9,321 nt of DNA from Bacteroidales bacterium (GTDB taxonomy: Bacteria; Bacteroidota; Bacteroidia; Bacteroidales; UBA10428), in the NCBI GenBank assembly GCA_003508755.1, contig DNTK01000007.1:1-9321 (forward strand), in the 5' to 3' direction. The notes under the pieces were generated by a model. That model made no database searches and was not told the origin of the DNA. It was given only the letters and a program-made list of their open reading frames with translations. A program made the translations under genes and the position numbers. Of the stretch, positions 6,158 through 9,321 are shown piece by piece (the stretch's first letter is position 1; each line of letters opens with the position of its first letter).

Positions 6158-6178
6158 ATTGTATAAAGGAGTAACAAA
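6149..6178 (-). promoter_or_regulatory. Bacteroidota-type promoter of the SDR/AraC operon
   Basis: Read on the minus strand, this is TTTG (6178-6175), 18 bases, then TACTTTTG (6156-6149). It matches the Bacteroidota housekeeping consensus TTTG, about 19 bases, TAnnTTTG. Transcription would start near 6143, leaving a leader of about 73 nt before the ATG of the first SDR. No equally good match was found in the three gaps inside the array. Confidence 0.7.
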
Positions 6179-6387
6179 TAATACTAATTACTGTTGCTTG
6201 TATACTTTTTACTTAATCCACAGATTCGAAAGATATTTTGTACGACAATACTGCGAAACGAGAAAGCCATAGCATAAAAAACTTTCGCTTTAGCTCTTTG
6301 GCAGTAGATACATTAATATTTCTTGCGCTTTGATTAATTTCTTAAAATTCATAACTTATAATCATAAATCCTTTTTATCCAGATGCA

Positions 6388-7374
6388 ATGAATTACAGAA
6401 AATTAGGCAAAACCGGATTTGAAGTTTCCGAATTAAGCTTGGGCACCTGGCAATTGGGCGGTCGCTGGGGTGAAAAATTTAACAACGAAACCGCCGATTC
6501 CATTTTAAATAATGCCATCGATAAGGGAATAAATTTCTTCGATACCGCCGATATTTACAACAATGGTAAGAGCGAAGAAGCTATTGGACGTATAGTAAAA
6601 AAGAGGTCGGAACGAGTGTATGTAGGCACAAAATGTGGTAGGCAGCTTGTTCCCCACGTTACGAAAAAATATACCGTAAAAGTGCTTCGCAAGTTTGTAG
6701 AAGATAGTTTAAAGCGCTTGCAACTTGATTGCCTGGATCTAATTCAATTGCATTGCCCACCTACCGAAGTCTATTATCGGCCAGAAATATTTGAGTTATT
6801 TAATCAGTTAAAGCTAGAAGGTAAAATTCTGCACCTGGGAGTAAGTGTCGAAAAAGTGGAAGAAGCTCTAAAGGCAATAGAGTTTGAAAACGTAGCCAGT
6901 ATTCAGATTATATTTAATATGTTTCGTCAGCGGCCGGCCGAGAAACTTTTCGCTGAAGCAGAAAAGAAGCAGGTTGGAATAATTGCACGCGTTCCTTTAG
7001 CCAGCGGTTTATTAACAGGTACGTATTATCCACACAAGAAATTTCATTCAGGCGATCACCGCAATTTTAACAGAAAAGGAAAGGTATTTGATCGAGGCGA
7101 AACCTTTTCAGGCATCGATTATGAAACAGGTTTAGAAGCGGTTGAAGCGTTGCGCGAACATTTCCCCGATGTAGATAATTTATCTGCCTTCGCACTGAAA
7201 TGGATGTTGATGCACGAGCAGGTTTCGTGTATTATTCCCGGTGCATCACGCAAAGAGCAATTACTTCAAAATATGGCCGTTGAAGAACTCGATGATTTAA
7301 CAACTGAACAAATGCGGGGAGTAAAAAGAGTATATGATGAATACATCAAGGAAGAAGTGCACCATCTCTGGTAA
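6388..7374 (+). CDS. Aldo/keto reductase
   Basis: This 328-residue NADPH-dependent aldehyde/ketone reductase has the (beta/alpha)8 barrel fold. The catalytic tetrad is complete: Asp52 and Tyr57 in FFDTADIYNNGKSEE, Lys82 in VGTKCG, and His122 in DLIQLHCPP. The N-terminal MNYRKLGKTGFEVSELSLGTW is the standard opening of the group that includes B. subtilis YhdN and the voltage-channel beta-subunit-like AKRs. CIIPGASRKEQLLQN near 285-299 is the conserved C-terminal cofactor-phosphate site (I-P-G, S, R), and the protein ends HHLW. Length is normal. The gene is divergent from the SDR/AraC operon across 317 bp, which suggests joint control, though it has no recognised promoter of its own. The substrate is unknown; reactive carbonyl clearance is a fair guess from context. 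Confidence 0.96.
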   Translation: MNYRKLGKTGFEVSELSLGTWQLGGRWGEKFNNETADSILNNAIDKGINFFDTADIYNNGKSEEAIGRIVKKRSERVYVGTKCGRQLVPHVTKKYTVKVLRKFVEDSLKRLQLDCLDLIQLHCPPTEVYYRPEIFELFNQLKLEGKILHLGVSVEKVEEALKAIEFENVASIQIIFNMFRQRPAEKLFAEAEKKQVGIIARVPLASGLLTGTYYPHKKFHSGDHRNFNRKGKVFDRGETFSGIDYETGLEAVEALREHFPDVDNLSAFALKWMLMHEQVSCIIPGASRKEQLLQNMAVEELDDLTTEQMRGVKRVYDEYIKEEVHHLW

Positions 7375-7381
7375 ACAAGAA

Positions 7382-7444
7382 TGAGGTTAAGACTAAGGTT
7401 AATACAAGGCTGAAAAATGCGTAATTAATCTTAGTCTCAACTCA
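7382..7444. terminator. Shared hairpin between convergent aldo/keto reductase and S41 protease genes
   Basis: The arms 7382-7403 and 7424-7444 are inverted copies with one bulged base and two transitions, around a 20-base loop. The strongest part is an AGACTAAG/CTTAGTCT core. It fills most of the 74-bp gap between two convergent stops, so it probably ends transcription from both sides. The pairing is AU-rich and there is no long T-run, so it is weaker than the hsp20 hairpin. The left arm also contains AGGTTAA twice, 12 bp apart. Confidence 0.65.
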
Positions 7445-7448
7445 AATC

Positions 7449-9155
7449 TTAATAGTAATTAAACGCAAAAATAGTTTCGCCATCGTAGGAGCCATTCAAG
7501 ATGGAGAGCATGGCTTCATTGTCGTTTAATATTTCAACGGCTTTAATTATTTCAGGATCATCATGGATACCTGCAATGATTCTCCCTTTTTGGAAATAGT
7601 AGCGACTTACAATTTCATCGCGCAAAAGCTCTTTAATTTCCGGTTTAAAGGTATTCAGGTCTTTTTCTAAATCGCCATGCAGATGTTCCTCCAGTGCATT
7701 CAGCTCGTTTTCGATTTTTTCATAATACCCCTCAAGTTTGGTGGTATTAATAAGTTCTTTGAGTTGTTCGCTGCTTTCGGTATTGTAATCGAACTCTTTA
7801 TCAGCTAAATAAGTTTTAAAATCGCTGTAGATTTCATCCGATATTTCAAAGAGATTGGCTTCGGCAATGGATGGATTCTTTGACGCAAACTCTGTGGCAA
7901 AATTAAAGATATGATTTTGTGTAAAAGCTGCCACGGTTATATTTCCCGGACCATCGCTCTGTATTTTTATGTCTGGCTCAATACCACCACCATCAAATAC
8001 ACTGCGGCCATTATTGGTTTTGAATTCCGAAATGAGTGAATCTGGTATGTAACCTACACTGCCGTCTTCGTTCCGGTGAGCATAATCAAGCGCCTGTATG
8101 CATCTGCCACTTGGAATGTAATATTTGGCTGTGGTTATTTTCAAATGAGCATCGTAACTGAGTGGTCGGGTTGTTTGCACCAAACCTTTACCAAATGTTT
8201 TCTGGCCAATTACAACCGCTCTGTCGAGATCTTGCAATGCACCAGCAACAATTTCGGAAGCGGAAGCGGATGCACGGTTTACCAATACTACAACTGGCAT
8301 AGTTGTATCCACGGGGTTGTATTTTGTCTTATACGTTTTATCCCATTGCTGAACTTTACCACGTGTGCTTACAATTTCCTGATTCTTGGGTACCCACAGA
8401 TTGGCAACGTTAACAGCTTCGGCCAGCAAGCCTCCTGGGTTTGAGCGTAAATCGAGAATGACTGATGTGGCACCTTTATCAATTAGGTCCAGATACGCAT
8501 CTTTCACATCCTTGCCGGCATTCTTCATAAAATTGCCAAGGATAATATACCCCACATAATTGTCAAGCAGTCCGTAGTAGGGTACATTTGGGATGCTTAC
8601 CTGTTCGCGCTTAAAGGTTTTGGTAATGAGGGATTCTTCACCAATCCGCTTAAGCTTAAGAACAACCTCTGTGTTGGGTGTTCCTTTTAGCAATTGACTT
8701 ACTTCACTGATACTTTTGCCTTTTGTGTTAACACCATTTATTGATACGAGCGTATCACCTGCCCGTAAATCATTTTCTTGTGCCGGAAAGCCTTCATAAG
8801 GTTCAGATATAATTGTATATTCGCCAGCCTTTCGGATAAGTGCTCCAATACCACCATATTTACCGGTTGTCATAAACTTAAAATCATCAACATCTTCAGC
8901 AGGGATATAAGTTGTGTAAGGATCGAGTGACTCCAACATGCCCTCTATACTTGAATTTATGAGTTCTTCGGGTTCGGCGCCATCCACATACAAGGTATGT
9001 ACCTCGCGAAACAGGGAAATAAATATATCCAGGTTACGTGTAATCTCGAAAGCAGGATTTTTAAACGAAAAAACCCCGAGCGATAAAATCACCAGTGAAA
9101 GAGATATTATCAATATTTTTCCTTTTTTGCCTAAAATGCTCTTAAACTTATTCAT
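7449..9155 (-). CDS. ctpA: C-terminal processing peptidase, S41 family (CtpA/Prc), periplasmic
   Basis: This 568-residue serine protease trims or degrades envelope proteins from exposed C-termini. A single hydrophobic segment (about 13-31), after a Lys-rich N-terminus, is a signal peptide or anchor that places the enzyme in the periplasm. A PDZ domain spans about 102-170 (YGGIGALIRKAGEY, RAGDTLVSINGV) and recognises C-termini. The peptidase core follows, with LDLRSNPGGLLAEAV (234-248), catalytic Ser298 in NRASASASEIVAGALQD, Lys323 in GQKTFGKGLVQ and Gln327. The Ser-Lys gap of 25 and Lys-Gln gap of 4 match B. subtilis CtpB. About 170 residues after the core form a charged, mostly helical extension rich in Glu and Lys, usual in Bacteroidota members. 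AAGGA (9163-9167) lies seven bases before the ATG. No separate promoter was seen, so it may be read together with the gene upstream. Confidence 0.97.
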   Translation of the reverse strand: MNKFKSILGKKGKILIISLSLVILSLGVFSFKNPAFEITRNLDIFISLFREVHTLYVDGAEPEELINSSIEGMLESLDPYTTYIPAEDVDDFKFMTTGKYGGIGALIRKAGEYTIISEPYEGFPAQENDLRAGDTLVSINGVNTKGKSISEVSQLLKGTPNTEVVLKLKRIGEESLITKTFKREQVSIPNVPYYGLLDNYVGYIILGNFMKNAGKDVKDAYLDLIDKGATSVILDLRSNPGGLLAEAVNVANLWVPKNQEIVSTRGKVQQWDKTYKTKYNPVDTTMPVVVLVNRASASASEIVAGALQDLDRAVVIGQKTFGKGLVQTTRPLSYDAHLKITTAKYYIPSGRCIQALDYAHRNEDGSVGYIPDSLISEFKTNNGRSVFDGGGIEPDIKIQSDGPGNITVAAFTQNHIFNFATEFASKNPSIAEANLFEISDEIYSDFKTYLADKEFDYNTESSEQLKELINTTKLEGYYEKIENELNALEEHLHGDLEKDLNTFKPEIKELLRDEIVSRYYFQKGRIIAGIHDDPEIIKAVEILNDNEAMLSILNGSYDGETIFAFNYY

Positions 9156-9183
9156 AAACGTATCCTTCGTTTCTTTTAAAATC

Positions 9184-9198
9184 GCTGCAACATGCAGC
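9184..9198. promoter_or_regulatory. Small hairpin in the S41 protease leader
   Basis: GCTGCA-ACA-TGCAGC is a perfect 6-bp inverted repeat with a 3-base loop, 16 bases upstream of the protease Shine-Dalgarno site. It could be a leader hairpin affecting expression or the weak end of the upstream gene. There is no T-run after it on the minus strand until GATTTTAAAAG. Confidence 0.4.
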
Positions 9199-9257
9199 CA
9201 TGGTAAAATTACTTAAAATAAATTATTTGGTGTAAATTCTGTTGGGATATCTATTTA

Positions 9258-9320
9258 TTAAAGTGCATCAGTAATTTTTTGTTCAATTTCGTTTGATGAC
9301 AAATAGTATTTACGCTTTAG
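9258..9320 (-). CDS. C-terminal tail of an upstream gene (5' partial, cut by window edge)
   Basis: Reading the minus strand in from the right edge, one frame gives 20 codons, LKRKYYLSSNEIEQKITDAL, then TAA. The other frames close quickly. The composition is protein-like (charged, with an amphipathic NEIEQKITDAL helix), and the gene would run in the same direction as the S41 protease, 102 bp upstream of its ATG. Twenty residues are too few to name a family. It could also be a chance opening. Confidence 0.5.
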   Translation of the reverse strand, partial: LKRKYYLSSNEIEQKITDAL

Positions 9321-9321
9321 C

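Larger units (their letters stand above)
6071..6387. other. Divergent intergenic region between SDR operon and aldo/keto reductase
   Basis: This 317-bp AT-rich stretch has no gene. The left part (6132-6178) carries the operon promoter and an overlapping dyad. The right part, from 6179, holds nothing I can support firmly. A 6-bp repeat GCGAAA/TTTCGC (6253-6258, 6283-6288) has a 24-base loop and looks fortuitous. No full TTTG/TAnnTTTG promoter was found for the aldo/keto reductase; CTTTG boxes at 6296-6300 and 6328-6332 lack a matching -7 element. Confidence 0.6.

Noticed and set aside
6253..6288. GCGAAA/TTTCGC inverted repeat in front of the aldo/keto reductase as a regulatory hairpin.
   Set aside because: Only six pairs with a 24-base loop and no extension; expected by chance in a region of this size.
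2699..7374. A biosynthetic gene cluster or mobile island built around the oxidoreductases.
   Set aside because: No assembly-line enzyme, transporter, integrase, tRNA edge or repeat boundary is present, and base composition does not shift clearly from the flanks.
8076..8444. Plus-strand open frame of 122 codons inside the S41 protease gene.
   Set aside because: It is the complement of well-conserved protease core sequence (catalytic Ser and Lys motifs) and has no protein-family features; other antisense frames in the window were rejected for the same reason.

Overview
This window looks like chromosomal DNA of a member of the Bacteroidota. The signs are a low-to-moderate GC content, proteins of Bacteroidota character (DnaB, a long AraC-type regulator, an S41 protease), and one promoter of the Bacteroidota type (TTTG, about 19 bp, TAnnTTTG) upstream of the minus-strand operon. 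Genus or family cannot be fixed from the sequence alone. I see no mobile element, CRISPR array, tRNA or rRNA.

Layout. Positions 2-922 (+) are the C-terminal part of the replicative helicase DnaB, cut by the window edge. Three bases further, on the opposite strand, ends a small dihydrofolate-reductase-like (RibD C-terminal domain) protein (926-1459, -). A 326-bp intergenic region follows, rich in possible regulatory sites: four helically phased GTCATTTT-type repeats, a 7-bp dyad and a sigma-54-like -24/-12 element. It leads into a small heat shock protein (1786-2238, +) with a strong Shine-Dalgarno sequence and a clear hairpin terminator. A short unrecognised gene (about 2395-2691, +) comes next, preceded by two small dyads.

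Positions 6070 to 2699 (-) form a tight four-gene array, read as classical SDR, atypical NAD(P)-binding SDR, second classical SDR, AraC-family regulator, with gaps of 32, 45 and 19 nt. A Bacteroidota-type promoter lies in front of it. Divergent from it is an aldo/keto reductase (6388-7374, +). Together these look like a locally regulated set of NAD(P)H-dependent carbonyl-reducing enzymes, perhaps answering a reactive aldehyde or ketone or an antimicrobial electrophile. That role is inferred from family and context; the substrates are unknown.

A shared hairpin (7382-7444) separates the aldo/keto reductase from a convergent periplasmic C-terminal processing protease of family S41 (7449-9155, -). 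Upstream of the protease is the last 20-codon tail of another minus-strand gene, cut by the right edge.

Most of the window is ordinary housekeeping and accessory metabolism. The best leads are the hsp20 promoter region, the oxidoreductase/AraC operon with its operator-like dyad, the Tyr-to-Phe change in the atypical SDR, and the unassigned small gene with two upstream palindromes. I found no convincing new biological system.
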